From NCBI GenBank assembly GCA_016194905.1, contig JACQAP010000025.1, positions 1 through 38,309 on the forward strand: DNA of 38,309 nucleotides, read 5' to 3'. The stretch is from Betaproteobacteria bacterium (GTDB lineage Bacteria > Pseudomonadota > Gammaproteobacteria > Burkholderiales > JACQAP01). Made by a program: the position numbers and the translations under genes. This document shows, piece by piece, positions 1 to 9,067 of the stretch. How positions within the stretch are numbered: position 1 is the first letter of the stretch; each line of letters starts with the position of its first letter. Under the pieces are notes generated by a model. It saw only the letters and a program-made list of their open reading frames with translations. It was not told the origin of the DNA and ran no database searches.

Positions 1-2
1 AA

Positions 3-101
3 GCCAACACCATGAGCGATAATGAAGCCGCAAAACAAGTCCAGCAGGCTCGAAAACTACTGTTCCAGTCCATAAACCGTCGATCCAAATCCGCCGCCTG
101 A
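3..101 (+). CDS. small hypothetical or C-terminal fragment
   Basis: The frame is open from the window edge to a TGA at 99-101. It contains an ATG at 12 that would give a 29-residue basic peptide beginning MSDNEAAKQV. No ribosome binding site is visible before the ATG, so this may be the end of a longer gene that starts outside the window. I do not recognise it. It sits in an accessory-looking stretch without housekeeping genes. Confidence 0.3.
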   Translation, partial: ANTMSDNEAAKQVQQARKLLFQSINRRSKSAA

Positions 102-152
102 CCTCGACAGTTTCAGCCTCATCTTACGATTAGAAAATACTACCCTTCCCGC

Positions 153-323
153 ATGCATGCGCGCCTTATTGACGTGATCGACCAGCACGACACAGAGGCA
201 GAGGCCGACAGGCTAGCCAAAAAGATCGCGGAGAAAGCCAAGGCCGAGAAAGCGCACCTGGCCGGGCGGGTAGTGGGAGACATACCGGCCCTGCTTGCGA
301 ACGGTGCAAGTCACTACCTGTGA
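153..323 (+). CDS. small hypothetical protein, 56 aa
   Basis: The frame starts at ATG 153 and stops at TGA 321-323, giving MHARLIDVIDQHD... with a charged middle rich in Ala, Lys and Glu (about residues 15-35, likely helical) and the end ALLANGASHYL. The ribosome binding site is weak. The family is unknown; no membrane segment or known motif is seen. It converges with the small gene at 334-522. The sensible amino-acid composition is the only support. Confidence 0.4.
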   Translation: MHARLIDVIDQHDTEAEADRLAKKIAEKAKAEKAHLAGRVVGDIPALLANGASHYL

Positions 324-333
324 TTTTTCCCGG

Positions 334-522
334 CTAATCGTCCGACACCACTTCCTTATGAGGCGTCTCATCGGCAGGCATCGCGTCCGAGAAGCGCCCC
401 CTGTTTAGCATCGCCCATATCTCTGCGCCCGTGTGAGTACCGGGTAAATCACGCCACGGCGAATAGATAGTGTCTTTCACGCGCCAACGCCGCTTTTCTT
501 TTTCGTCATCGAAGGGTGCCAC
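334..522 (-). CDS. small hypothetical protein, 62 aa
   Basis: The frame runs from GTG (520-522) to TAG. The product is hydrophilic, with charged ends (start APFDDEKEKRRW, end HKEVVSDD) and an aromatic middle containing YSPWRDLPGTHTGAEIW. I recognise no family. It reads like the small cargo proteins of phage-derived islands, but that is an impression only. An in-frame TGA nine bases upstream of the GTG limits the N-terminus. Confidence 0.4.
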   Translation of the reverse strand: MAPFDDEKEKRRWRVKDTIYSPWRDLPGTHTGAEIWAMLNRGRFSDAMPADETPHKEVVSDD

Positions 523-566
523 GGCCCACTTTCATTTCTTAAACTCGGTTACCAGGTCGCACTTAA

Positions 567-704
567 CTACCCGAGCATTCCTTTGATCATCGCGGTAACA
601 ACCACAACTACTGTAAAGACCAAGCTCCAGAAGATCGCTATTTCCGATATCTCATTGGCTCGTGCCAGTGCCTCACGTGATATTTTTCCATAGTCTTCGG
701 CCAT
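567..704 (-). CDS. single-span membrane miniprotein, 45 aa
   Basis: I chose ATG 704 as the start because a purine-rich GGGGGA lies about seven bases upstream. The frame also extends to 761, but that extension lacks such a site. The peptide begins MAEDYGKISREALARANEISE and then has one hydrophobic helix (about residues 22-40, rich in Val and Ile) and a short tail KGMLG. This is the layout of a small inner-membrane protein with its N-terminus in the cytoplasm. The function is unknown. It lies on the same strand as the gene at 334-522. Confidence 0.5.
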   Translation of the reverse strand: MAEDYGKISREALARANEISEIAIFWSLVFTVVVVVTAMIKGMLG

Positions 705-983
705 CGCTGCGTCCCCCCGCGGAAGTTGTATCAACAAAGGGTGGTGCGCTCGGGGGGCCATTCCCGGGAGATCGCATGCCTATAGGCGGCAGTGCGCTTA
801 AAGTCTCCGAACTCCCCCCGGCGCACCTTATCTGTCGCATCGGCCATGCCAGTTCGAGGCGTTGAAAAAATGACACCTCGAATGCTGTTAGAAAGCACTC
901 TGTTGCCGAGCGCAAAAGAGAAGTGACGGAAAACTGACGGCTTAGCATGTCGAATGCTCGACGCAGAGCACGGTCACAAAGCG
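705..983. other. no recognisable gene
   Basis: This stretch lies between the miniprotein and the HNH remnant. Frames are open on both strands for up to about 100 codons, but none has a credible start, composition or family resemblance. I see no repeat or terminator. It is probably decayed accessory DNA. Confidence 0.5.
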
Positions 984-1097
984 TCACAGAGCGCCGATCG
1001 CAAGCGGGATCATGTGATCGAGTTCGTAGTCGGCAGCCGTCGACGGACCCAGGCCGCTGCGTTTTAACAACAGTTGCTTTACTCCGTTCGTGAAGCT
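984..1097 (-). pseudogene. HNH-endonuclease-like remnant, copy 1
   Basis: Read on the minus strand from 1097, the sequence gives SFTNGVKQLLLKRSGL, then DYELDHMIPLAIG, and stops at a TGA (984-986). The DYELDHxIPL block is the HNH-type D-H-x-x-P core seen in small phage and island nucleases. Such proteins normally continue with a GGHP...NLW segment, which is missing, as is the N-terminal part. A second, diverged copy of the same block lies at 24893-25018. It ends 16 bases from the truncated tRNA-Asn, on the same strand. The name rests on motif resemblance only. Confidence 0.65.
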
Positions 1098-1113
1098 GGA
1101 CGCTGTACTATCT

Positions 1114-1147
1114 CAGCCCGTCGCTCTACCAACTGAGTTATCAGGGA
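1114..1147 (-). pseudogene. truncated tRNA-Asn, 5' half
   Basis: The minus strand reads the 5' acceptor strand (TCCCTGA), TA, a D-arm (ACTCAGTTGGTAGAGC), G, and the 5' anticodon stem ACGGG followed by CTG. This matches the 5' half of bacterial tRNA-Asn. It stops in the anticodon loop, after which the sequence is unrelated. The anticodon, T-arm and 3' acceptor strand are absent, and the first D-stem base is A instead of G, so the gene is not functional. Loss exactly at the anticodon loop is what recombination at a tRNA attachment site would leave. Confidence 0.75.
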
Positions 1148-1216
1148 ACACGAAAGGCGCGTATCTTATCCATATCGGTCCAATACGATTAATGCCTTCG
1201 CAGTCCGGTTTGCCCC

Positions 1217-2662
1217 ATGAAATCTCGTAAGCGCCTGTTCATCGGCGTCGGCGCTGCTGTCGCCGCGCTGTTGGTGCTGCCTTTCCTCATCCCGCTGGGT
1301 TACTTCATTCCGGAAATCGAACGGTTCGCCTCCGAGCAGTTGAAGGCGCCGGTCAAGGTCGAATCCCTGAGCCTGTTTTTTCTGCCGCTTCCCCACCTAA
1401 CCGTCAAGGGCATTGCGGTCGGCAAAAAACCTTTCCTTGAAGTCGAGAAAGTCATCATCACACCGCGACTGACGTCGCTCTTCAGCAGCCAGAACGTTAT
1501 CAGCGAAATCAGCTTGCACGGTGTGGTCATCGGCCAGCCCCTGATTGCGAAGGCGTCAGCTTGGGCCGGCAGATCCGGCGCTGAAGGGCCTGCCACAATC
1601 CGCGTGGAACGCGTCGAAGTACGGGACGCATTCGTCAATCTGACTGACTTCAAGCTGCGGCAGATCGATGTCGACCTGGAACTGACGCCGGAGAGCGGAC
1701 TTGCCCGTGCCCGGATACGCGCCGATCACGACCATCTGAACGCGACACTGGTGCCACAGGGCAGGGATTTCGCTGTGGAAATAGCGGCCCGGGAATGGAA
1801 ACTGCCCGCCGGGCCGCCTTTACTGATGTCGAGCCTCAACGCGTCGGGTACGCTCAGTCCACAGCAGGGACTGACGATTTCGACAATAGAGGGCCGGTTG
1901 TACGACGGCACGGTCTCCGGCAAGTTGAACGTGGGTTGGTCAAGAGAGTGGACGATAGCCGGAAATCTTGATATTCAAAGTGTGGAAATTCAATCGATCG
2001 TGGCGCTTCTTACGAAGGACACGACGATCAGTGGCCGGCTGACGGCCAATCCCGTTGTCGACATGCGTGCACCGTCCGCCGCACAGCTGGGCGACGCTTT
2101 GGATGTCGAATCGGATTTCAAGGTGGAGAAAGGCATTCTCTACAACATCGATCTGAGCAATGCGCCGAAAGCGTTGTTGAACAAGGACGCGCTCAATGGC
2201 GGGGAAACTCGCTTCGACAATTTCTCGGGGCACCTCAGTGTCGATTCGGCCGGCTATGACCTGAGCAAAGTGGAAATTGCATCGGGCGTGCTGACGGCGG
2301 ATGCGGAGTTGTCGGTTTCGTCGAAACAGGAGCTTTCGGGCCAGATCGATGTCGCGATCAAGGGGACCTCGGCGCTGGTCAGTACGCCGCTCGCGCTGTC
2401 CGGAACCGTGCAGCATCCGTCGCTGTATCCGTCCAAGGCGGCGCTCGCGGGGGCAGCGGCTGGCACTGCGTTGCTCGGTCCTGGCCTGGGTACTACGGTG
2501 GGGATGAAAGCCGTCCGAATGACCCAGAAGCTATTCGGCGGAAAGCCTAATAACAATAAGAAGAAGGCAGAGCCGGCAAAAGCGGAGGCAACAAAGCAGG
2601 CCAAGGATCAGGCGGCCGCCGACGAGAAGAAACAACCTTCGGCCGTGCACACCGGGCGCTGA
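1217..2662 (+). CDS. AsmA-like envelope protein
   Basis: This 481-residue protein has an N-terminal signal anchor (about residues 6-30, KRLFIGVGAAVAALLVLPF) followed by repeated beta-rich stretches. Typical AsmA-family features include KAPVKVESLSL near residue 45 and a C-terminal region with GxLxxxxAELSVSS-type strands and LSGTVQHPSL. AsmA-like proteins are anchored in the inner membrane, face the periplasm, and are linked to outer-membrane lipid homeostasis. It is shorter than E. coli AsmA (about 617 residues). The tail (about 440-481) is Lys/Ala/Glu rich and low in complexity. The stop is six bases from the end of the convergent tyrB. Confidence 0.8.
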   Translation: MKSRKRLFIGVGAAVAALLVLPFLIPLGYFIPEIERFASEQLKAPVKVESLSLFFLPLPHLTVKGIAVGKKPFLEVEKVIITPRLTSLFSSQNVISEISLHGVVIGQPLIAKASAWAGRSGAEGPATIRVERVEVRDAFVNLTDFKLRQIDVDLELTPESGLARARIRADHDHLNATLVPQGRDFAVEIAAREWKLPAGPPLLMSSLNASGTLSPQQGLTISTIEGRLYDGTVSGKLNVGWSREWTIAGNLDIQSVEIQSIVALLTKDTTISGRLTANPVVDMRAPSAAQLGDALDVESDFKVEKGILYNIDLSNAPKALLNKDALNGGETRFDNFSGHLSVDSAGYDLSKVEIASGVLTADAELSVSSKQELSGQIDVAIKGTSALVSTPLALSGTVQHPSLYPSKAALAGAAAGTALLGPGLGTTVGMKAVRMTQKLFGGKPNNNKKKAEPAKAEATKQAKDQAAADEKKQPSAVHTGR

Positions 2663-2668
2663 CCGCGA

Positions 2669-3886
2669 TCAGCCGATTACCTTCGCGACCGCCTCGGTCA
2701 CATGATCGATGTTGCGTGAATTCAGGGCGGCTACGCAGATGCGTCCGGTGTCGATTGCATAAACGGAAAATTCATCGCGCAAGCGGTCTACTGCAGCTTT
2801 CGAAAGCCCGGAATAGGAGAACATGCCGCGCTGCTTGGTCACGAAGCCGAAGTCAGACTTCGGCAGTCGCGTGCTCAGTTTTTCCGCGAGTTGCCGGCGC
2901 ATTTCGCGGATGCGCTCGCGCATCTGTCCGAGCTCCTTTTCCCACAGCGCGCGCAACTCCGGGCTGTTGAGCACGGTGGCAACGATCTGGCCGCCGTGGG
3001 TGGGCGGATTCGAATAGTTCGTACGCACCGTACGCTTCAACTGGCTCAGCACGCGCGCCGCCTCTGCGCTGTCGCTTGCAACCACGCTTAACGCGCCGAC
3101 GCGCTCACCGTAGAGCGAGAACGATTTCGAGAAAGAGTTCGAGACGAACACCGGGCATCCGCCCTGGGCAAAGCGCCGCACGACTTCGCCGTCGGCGTCG
3201 ATGCCGTTGCCGAATCCCTGATAGGCGATATCCACGAAAGGCATGAGCCCGCGGGAAACGACGACGTCGATCACTTCGGTCCATTGTGCGGCAGACAGGT
3301 CCACGCCGGTCGGGTTATGACAACAGGCGTGAACGACGACGATGCTCCCGGCCGAAAGTGCTTTGAGCGACTGCATCATGCCGCTGAAATTGATGCCGTG
3401 CGAGGCGGCGTCGTAGTAGGGATACGTGTTCACCGTGAATCCCGCGTTCTCGAATAGCGCCCGGTGGTTTTCCCAGCTCGGATCCGAAATCCACACTTGG
3501 GATTGCGGCAGCAGGCGCCGCAGGAAATCGGCGCCGATCTTGAGGCCTCCTGTCCCGCCCAGAGCCTGTACCGTGATCACGCGGTTTTCCTTCACTGCCA
3601 CACTGTCCGCACCGAAAACTAATTCCCTTACCGCGCGGTCATAGGCAGGCAGACCATCGATAGGTAGGTAGCTGCGCGGAGCGGATTTCTCGGCTAGCTG
3701 GATCTCCGCCCGGCGTACGCACTCGAGCAGCGGCACTTTGCCGCTGTCATCGTAATAGATGCCGACTCCGAGATTGACCTTGTTCGGATTCTTGTCGGCA
3801 TTGAAAGTCTCGGTCACCCCCAGAATGGGGTCCTTCGGGGCCATTTGTACGGCGGCCAGCGGCGAAGCGGGGTGGGGGGCGTTCAT
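2669..3886 (-). CDS. tyrB: aromatic amino acid aminotransferase
   Basis: The product is a 405-residue class I PLP-dependent aminotransferase of the aspartate/aromatic type (TyrB about 397). The start [10 protein letters not shown] was chosen because family alignments begin near [14 protein letters not shown]; an upstream extension would run into the uvrB leader. Visible features are [17 protein letters not shown], the [10 protein letters not shown] block, the PLP-lysine motif [16 protein letters not shown], and a C-terminal arginine in [12 protein letters not shown]. It transaminates tyrosine, phenylalanine or aspartate with 2-oxoglutarate in the cytoplasm. It is divergent from uvrB, with only 39 bases between the two starts. 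Confidence 0.93.
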   Translation of the reverse strand: MNAPHPASPLAAVQMAPKDPILGVTETFNADKNPNKVNLGVGIYYDDSGKVPLLECVRRAEIQLAEKSAPRSYLPIDGLPAYDRAVRELVFGADSVAVKENRVITVQALGGTGGLKIGADFLRRLLPQSQVWISDPSWENHRALFENAGFTVNTYPYYDAASHGINFSGMMQSLKALSAGSIVVVHACCHNPTGVDLSAAQWTEVIDVVVSRGLMPFVDIAYQGFGNGIDADGEVVRRFAQGGCPVFVSNSFSKSFSLYGERVGALSVVASDSAEAARVLSQLKRTVRTNYSNPPTHGGQIVATVLNSPELRALWEKELGQMRERIREMRRQLAEKLSTRLPKSDFGFVTKQRGMFSYSGLSKAAVDRLRDEFSVYAIDTGRICVAALNSRNIDHVTEAVAKVIG

Positions 3887-3925
3887 CGTGATAACATCAA
3901 AAATTCTGAAGGCGCATATTGTACC

Positions 3926-6019
3926 GTGACAGTCACATTCCCCCATAGTCCGTTTCGCCTTCATCAGCCTTTCGAGCCGGCCGGGGATCAACCCGAGGCC
4001 ATTGCCGCCCTGGTCGAGGGATTGAACGACGGGCTGGCATTCCAGACGCTGCTCGGCGTGACGGGTTCCGGCAAAACCTACACGATGGCCAATGTGATCG
4101 CGCGTACTGGTCGACCCGCGATCATCATGGCGCCGAACAAAACGCTAGCCGCTCAGCTCTACGGCGAAATGCGCGAATTCTTCCCGGAAAACGCCATCGA
4201 GTACTTCGTTTCTTACTACGACTACTACCAGCCGGAAGCGTACGTTCCCTCGCGCGATCTGTTCATCGAGAAGGACTCCAGCATCAACGAACACATCGAG
4301 CAGATGCGTCTGTCCGCGACCAAATCGCTGCTCGAACGCGACGACGCCGTGATCGTGGCCACGGTCTCCGCGATCTACGGCATCGGCGATCCGGTCGACT
4401 ACCACGGCATGATCCTGCACCTGCGCGAGAAGGAGCGCATGAGCCAGCGCGACGTCATCTCGCGGCTGACGGAAATGCAGTACGACCGCAACGATTTCGA
4501 ATTTCGCCGCGGCGCTTTCCGCGTGCGCGGCGACGTGGTCGACGTCTTCCCTGCCGAGAACTCGGAAGTCGCGCTGCGCATTACGCTGTTCGATGACGAT
4601 GTCGAGACGCTGACGCTGTTCGACCCGTTGACCGGCCATCTGCTTCAAAAGGTGCCGAGGTATACCGTCTATCCGTCCAGCCATTACGTTACGCCGCGCA
4701 GCACTACGTTGCGGGCAATAGAGGCGATCAAGGAAGAACTGTGCGGACGGATCGAATTCTTTCAGACGACCGGCAAGCTGGTGGAGGCGCAGCGCATAGA
4801 ACAGCGCACTCGCTTCGACCTCGAGATGCTCAACGAGCTGGGCTTTTGCAAGGGAATCGAGAACTACTCGCGTCACCTGTCGGGCCGCAAGCCAGGCGAG
4901 CCGCCGCCCACGTTGCTGGATTACCTGCCGCTCAATGCGCTGATGATCATCGACGAGAGCCACGTCACCGTTCCGCAGCTCGGTGGCATGTATCGGGGCG
5001 ACCGTGCCAGGAAGGAAAACCTGGTGGACTACGGCTTCCGGCTGCCGAGCGCGCTGGACAACCGGCCTTTGCGTTTCGACGAATTCGAAAAAATTACGCC
5101 GCAGGCTATCTTCGTTTCCGCGACGCCGGCGGAATATGAGCGCGAGCATCAGGGGCAGATTGTCGAGCAGGTAGTTAGGCCGACCGGATTGATCGATCCG
5201 GAAATTGAAGTGAGGCCGGCCGCGACCCAGGTGGACGACTTGCTGTCCCAGATCAACGAACGCGTCGAACGCAAGGAAAGAGTGCTGGTAACGACGCTGA
5301 CCAAGCGCATGGCGGAGGACCTGACCGACTATCTTTCCGAACATGGCGTGAAGGTGCGCTATCTGCATTCGGACATCGAGACCGTGGAAAGAGTTGAGAT
5401 CATCCGCGACTTGCGTCTGGGCGAGTTCGATGTCCTGGTAGGTATCAACCTGCTGCGCGAAGGCCTGGATATCCCCGAGGTTTCGCTGGTGGCGATTCTG
5501 GATGCGGACAAGGAGGGCTTCTTGCGCTCGGAACGCTCGCTGATCCAGACCATCGGACGCGCCGCGCGGCATTTGAACGGCGCCGCCATCATGTACGCAG
5601 ACGTGATGACCAATTCGATGCGTCGCGCCATCGCCGAGACCGACCGCAGACGCCAGAAGCAGACCAGCTACAACGCGGCGCATGGCATCACGCCGACAGG
5701 TGTGTCGAAACGCATCAGGGATATGTTCGACGGCGTATATGACCCGTCTGTGCAGCTGGACCGCAAAGCAGCCGAAAAATTGGCGGCCTACGGCGCGATG
5801 AGCGAAAAGGATTTGCTCAGGGAGTTGAAGCGTGTCGAGCGGGAAATGCTGGAAAGTGCGAGGAATTTGGAGTTCGAGCGCGCCGCGCAATTGCGCGACC
5901 AGCTGAAGAGACTGAAAGAACTGGCATTCGGCGTCGTCGAAATCGACGATGCGCTGACTGCAACCGGCACCGACGGCAAGATCACGTCGATTTCAGCGGT
6001 GCGCAAACGTAAATCCTGA
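3926..6019 (+). CDS. uvrB: excinuclease ABC subunit B
   Basis: This is the nucleotide excision repair helicase-like subunit that receives damage from UvrA and positions UvrC. I chose GTG 3926 ([20 protein letters not shown]), giving 697 residues; upstream residues would overlap the tyrB start and lack family similarity. Walker A is GVTGSGKT (about 44-51). The damage-probing beta-hairpin region contains [12 protein letters not shown], and the DESHVT box is the Walker B equivalent. [15 protein letters not shown] and QTIGRAARH are the C-terminal helicase motifs. The UVR domain that binds UvrC is at the C-terminus ([19 protein letters not shown]). A bidirectional terminator follows. Confidence 0.97.
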   Translation: MTVTFPHSPFRLHQPFEPAGDQPEAIAALVEGLNDGLAFQTLLGVTGSGKTYTMANVIARTGRPAIIMAPNKTLAAQLYGEMREFFPENAIEYFVSYYDYYQPEAYVPSRDLFIEKDSSINEHIEQMRLSATKSLLERDDAVIVATVSAIYGIGDPVDYHGMILHLREKERMSQRDVISRLTEMQYDRNDFEFRRGAFRVRGDVVDVFPAENSEVALRITLFDDDVETLTLFDPLTGHLLQKVPRYTVYPSSHYVTPRSTTLRAIEAIKEELCGRIEFFQTTGKLVEAQRIEQRTRFDLEMLNELGFCKGIENYSRHLSGRKPGEPPPTLLDYLPLNALMIIDESHVTVPQLGGMYRGDRARKENLVDYGFRLPSALDNRPLRFDEFEKITPQAIFVSATPAEYEREHQGQIVEQVVRPTGLIDPEIEVRPAATQVDDLLSQINERVERKERVLVTTLTKRMAEDLTDYLSEHGVKVRYLHSDIETVERVEIIRDLRLGEFDVLVGINLLREGLDIPEVSLVAILDADKEGFLRSERSLIQTIGRAARHLNGAAIMYADVMTNSMRRAIAETDRRRQKQTSYNAAHGITPTGVSKRIRDMFDGVYDPSVQLDRKAAEKLAAYGAMSEKDLLRELKRVEREMLESARNLEFERAAQLRDQLKRLKELAFGVVEIDDALTATGTDGKITSISAVRKRKS

Positions 6020-6033
6020 AGGCCATGAAAAAG

Positions 6034-6062
6034 AAGCTCGGCGGGTAGCCGAGCTTTTCTTT
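6034..6062. terminator. bidirectional intrinsic terminator
   Basis: A 9-bp stem (AAGCTCGGC at 6034-6042, GCCGAGCTT at 6048-6056) with a 5-base loop is followed by TTTTCTTT on the plus strand. It is preceded by an A-rich tract that becomes CTTTTTC on the minus strand. It lies between the convergent uvrB and rne stops and should end both transcripts. Confidence 0.92.
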
Positions 6063-6096
6063 AACGTACGTGTTCCTGCTTGCTCCGCTTTTGCGG

Positions 6097-8712
6097 TCAG
6101 GCCGCGTCGCTGCCGGCCGACTGTTGCTCGCCGGTTTCCACTTGCTGCAACGGTTCTTCCGGAATCGCTGGCGGTTGGTCGCGGGGGCGCGGCGTTCTCG
6201 CCGGGCGCGGCGTTTCTGGCGCCTGATAGATCGACGGGCCTTTCGACCGGGTTTCGATCATCACCAGGTCCGGGGGCAGGGCGACGGGATCCATCTTCCA
6301 GGCCGGCGCCGTCTGCGGTTGTGGCGCGACGGGTTGGATTTCCGGCTTTTCGATCACCGGTTCCGGTGTGGCGCGCTGTTCGGGAGTCGCGACCGGAGCA
6401 AATTCGGTGCGAGTGATTTCCTCGACAGCGTGTTCGCGCATGACGGACTGTGCAACGACGGATTGTTCCACTGCGGGCTGTTCGACTACTGGCCGTTCCA
6501 TTGCGGGACGTTCGATGGCAATCGGCTGCAAGTCTTCTCGCGCAATGGCGACCGGTGCCTGCTCGCGCTCACGCGGCGGCCGGGAGAGTCCGTTTCCGGA
6601 TTGTGCCCGGTCGGGATGCTCGCTGCGCGTCTGCTGGTTTGGATTGTCCTGGTGCTCGGACTGCCTGTCACGACGGCCGCGGCCGCGGCGGCGGCTGCGA
6701 CCTTCCTCGCGAGCACCTTCGGGGGGACGATCACCAGGTTGGCGTTGTTCCACGGCGGCCAGTGCCGGATCCTGACGCGGTGGCCGCTGCGGCGGTTGCT
6801 GCTGACGATCCTGCGGCTTGCGTTCGCCCTGCTCCTGATTGCGGTTGCGACCCTGATCGCGACGATTGTCCGCATCCTGGCGCGGGCCCTTGCGCTGCTC
6901 GTCGCGTTTGTTGCCGTCGCCGCGGCCCTCCGAACGGCCGTGCCGATGGTCGCGGCGCGCCAAATCGCGATTCCGCTGCGGGTCGCGTGGTCTGGCTTTC
7001 ACCGGTTCGGGTTTGGGCTCCGGCTTGCGGGTGAGCCAGCCGAATATTTTTTCCAAAATAGAGGGTTTTGGTTCTTCGCGCGGCGCGACCACGGGCGCTG
7101 GCTGAGCCGGCGTAATTCCCTGTACGGCGGCTTGCGGCCGCTGTGCCTCCGGCTTCTGAACGGCAGTGGAGGGCTCTGCAGCTTCGACCGGGACATCGGC
7201 CATCTTGTAGCTGGGCAGGGCGATGTCGTTCTGATTCAGTTCGTCGTGCCGCAACCGTGTGACAGTGTAGTTAGGGGTTTCCAGGCTGACGTTCGGGATC
7301 AGCAGGACGTTGACCTTCAGCCGGGTTTCAATCGAGTGGAACTCGTTGCGCTTCTCGTTGAGCAGATAGGTGGCGACGTCGATCGGCACCTGGGCGTGCA
7401 CTGCGGCCGTGCCGTCCTTCATCGCCTCTTCCTGAAGGATGCGCAGGATGTGCAGCGCCGAGGATTCGATGGAGCGTATGTGTCCGGTACCATGGCAGCG
7501 CGGGCAGGCAATGTGGCTGGTTTCACCCAGAGAAGTTTGCAGGCGCTGGCGCGACAGTTCCAGCAATCCGAAGCGGGAGATTTTGCCGGTTTGTACCCGT
7601 GCGCGATCGTATCGCAGGGCATCGCGCAGGCGGTTTTCGACATCCCGCTGATTGCGCGCAGCCTCCATATCGATGAAATCGATAACGACCAGGCCGCCAA
7701 GGTCCCGCAGCCGCAACTGGCGTGCGATCTCATCGGCGGCCTCCAGATTAGTGCGGGTTGCGGTTTCCTCGATATCGGCACCGCGCGTGGCACGCGCCGA
7801 GTTCACGTCGATCGCCACCATGGCTTCTGTGTGATCGATCACGACCGCACCGCCGGAAGGCAGAGGCACTTGGCGCGAATAGGCCGTTTCGATCTGGTGC
7901 TCGATCTGGAACCTGGAGAACAGCGGGACGTCGTCCTTGTACAGCTTGACCCGGTTCACGTTGAGCGGCATAACATGGCCCATGAACTGCCTGGCCTGTT
8001 CGTAGATGGCCTCGGTATCGATCAAAATCTCGCCGATTTCCTGGTGAAAATAGTCGCGAATCGCGCGAATGACCAAGCTGCCTTCCTGGTAGATCAGGTA
8101 CGCGCCGCTTTGCTGCTTGGCGGCGGTTTCGATTGCATTCCACAACTGCATCAGGTAGTTCAGATCCCAGTTAAGTTCCTCGACCGAACGGCCGATGCCC
8201 GCGGTACGGGCGATGATGCTCATGCCGGGGGGGACTTCGAGCTGGGAAATCGTATCGCGCAGTTCGTTGCGGTCTTCGCCTTCGACGCGTCGCGATACGC
8301 CGCCGCCGCGCGGGTTGTTAGGCATCAGAACGATGTAACGGCCCGCGAGGCTGATGAACGTGGTCAGTGCCGCACCCTTGTTGCCGCGTTCGTCCTTGTC
8401 GACCTGGACGATGAGCTCCTGGCCTTCGCGCAGCGCTTCCTTGATGCTGACCCGGGCGGGATCGGCGTCGGGATTCTGGAAAAACGAGCGGCTGACTTCC
8501 TTGAATGGAAGAAACCCGTGACGTTCGTTGCCGTAATCTACGAATGCGGCTTCGAGACTGGGTTCAATGCGGGTGATGACACCCTTGTAGATATTGCTCT
8601 TGCGTTGCTCTTTTCCGGCTGTTTCTATATCGAGGTCGATCAGCTTCTGGCCATCGACGATCGCGACACGCAATTCTTCTGTTTGGGTCGCGTTAAACAA
8701 CATGCGCTTCAT
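6097..8712 (-). CDS. rne: ribonuclease E
   Basis: This 871-residue endoribonuclease starts [21 protein letters not shown], with GGGAGA about nine bases upstream. The S1 RNA-binding domain is at about 38-120 ([20 protein letters not shown]). The catalytic DNase-I-like subdomain carries Mg-binding D302 ([13 protein letters not shown]) and D345 (VVIDFIDM). The zinc-link CPRCHG (C403, C406) holds the dimers together. The remaining 370 residues are an Arg/Gln/Pro-rich disordered arm (about 540-780) and a Pro/Glu tail, as expected for the degradosome scaffold and RNA-binding part of RNase E rather than RNase G. It cleaves AU-rich single-stranded RNA in mRNA decay and rRNA/tRNA maturation. Confidence 0.97.
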   Translation of the reverse strand: MKRMLFNATQTEELRVAIVDGQKLIDLDIETAGKEQRKSNIYKGVITRIEPSLEAAFVDYGNERHGFLPFKEVSRSFFQNPDADPARVSIKEALREGQELIVQVDKDERGNKGAALTTFISLAGRYIVLMPNNPRGGGVSRRVEGEDRNELRDTISQLEVPPGMSIIARTAGIGRSVEELNWDLNYLMQLWNAIETAAKQQSGAYLIYQEGSLVIRAIRDYFHQEIGEILIDTEAIYEQARQFMGHVMPLNVNRVKLYKDDVPLFSRFQIEHQIETAYSRQVPLPSGGAVVIDHTEAMVAIDVNSARATRGADIEETATRTNLEAADEIARQLRLRDLGGLVVIDFIDMEAARNQRDVENRLRDALRYDRARVQTGKISRFGLLELSRQRLQTSLGETSHIACPRCHGTGHIRSIESSALHILRILQEEAMKDGTAAVHAQVPIDVATYLLNEKRNEFHSIETRLKVNVLLIPNVSLETPNYTVTRLRHDELNQNDIALPSYKMADVPVEAAEPSTAVQKPEAQRPQAAVQGITPAQPAPVVAPREEPKPSILEKIFGWLTRKPEPKPEPVKARPRDPQRNRDLARRDHRHGRSEGRGDGNKRDEQRKGPRQDADNRRDQGRNRNQEQGERKPQDRQQQPPQRPPRQDPALAAVEQRQPGDRPPEGAREEGRSRRRGRGRRDRQSEHQDNPNQQTRSEHPDRAQSGNGLSRPPREREQAPVAIAREDLQPIAIERPAMERPVVEQPAVEQSVVAQSVMREHAVEEITRTEFAPVATPEQRATPEPVIEKPEIQPVAPQPQTAPAWKMDPVALPPDLVMIETRSKGPSIYQAPETPRPARTPRPRDQPPAIPEEPLQQVETGEQQSAGSDAA

Positions 8713-8754
8713 TATCTTGTTCTCCCGCGCTCACTTTTTCACGGGGAGGACAAA

Positions 8755-8780
8755 CCTTGCGGCGCCGTTACGGCGCGAGG
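8755..8780 (-). promoter_or_regulatory. hairpin in rne 5' leader
   Basis: A GC-rich inverted repeat (CCTTGCGGCGCC, gap, GGCGCGAGG; one G-G mismatch) starts 43 bases upstream of the rne ATG. RNase E is known in E. coli to control its own mRNA through hairpins in its leader. Whether this hairpin does so is inference from position. Confidence 0.4.
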
Positions 8781-9067
8781 CTTACTGGCTTTCCGTCGTC
8801 GGATAATTCATGGGTGGAAGAGGACGATAGCTATCTGGGCCTGAGGTTTGTCTGTTTTTCATCCTGCATCAAGCAGGACTGTGGAATCCACTGGAATGCT
8901 GCGAGCGCGCAATTCATCAATTACCATCGCTACTTTTTCGGGTGAGCGAACTTAACCCCTCTCGACGGCGGCGAATTGGCAGGAGCTCGAACTGCGGCGG
9001 TGCGCCGCGCAGGGCTCGACCGCACAATCTGCACTGATTGCCCGTTCGTTTGAATAGTATAAGGAAA
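8781..9067. other. rne-rluC divergent intergenic region
   Basis: The region must hold promoters for rne (minus) and rluC (plus). I cannot identify a convincing sigma-70 pair for either. A TAGTAT at 9055-9060 lies just in front of rluC but has no good -35 partner. Scattered open frames have no coding character. Confidence 0.5.

Noticed and set aside
4145-5890. 581-codon minus-strand frame opposite uvrB
   Set aside because: It is an antisense shadow; uvrB is certain and the product has no family features.
6070-8844. 924-codon plus-strand frame opposite rne
   Set aside because: It is the antisense shadow of a GC-rich gene; rne on the minus strand has all catalytic motifs.
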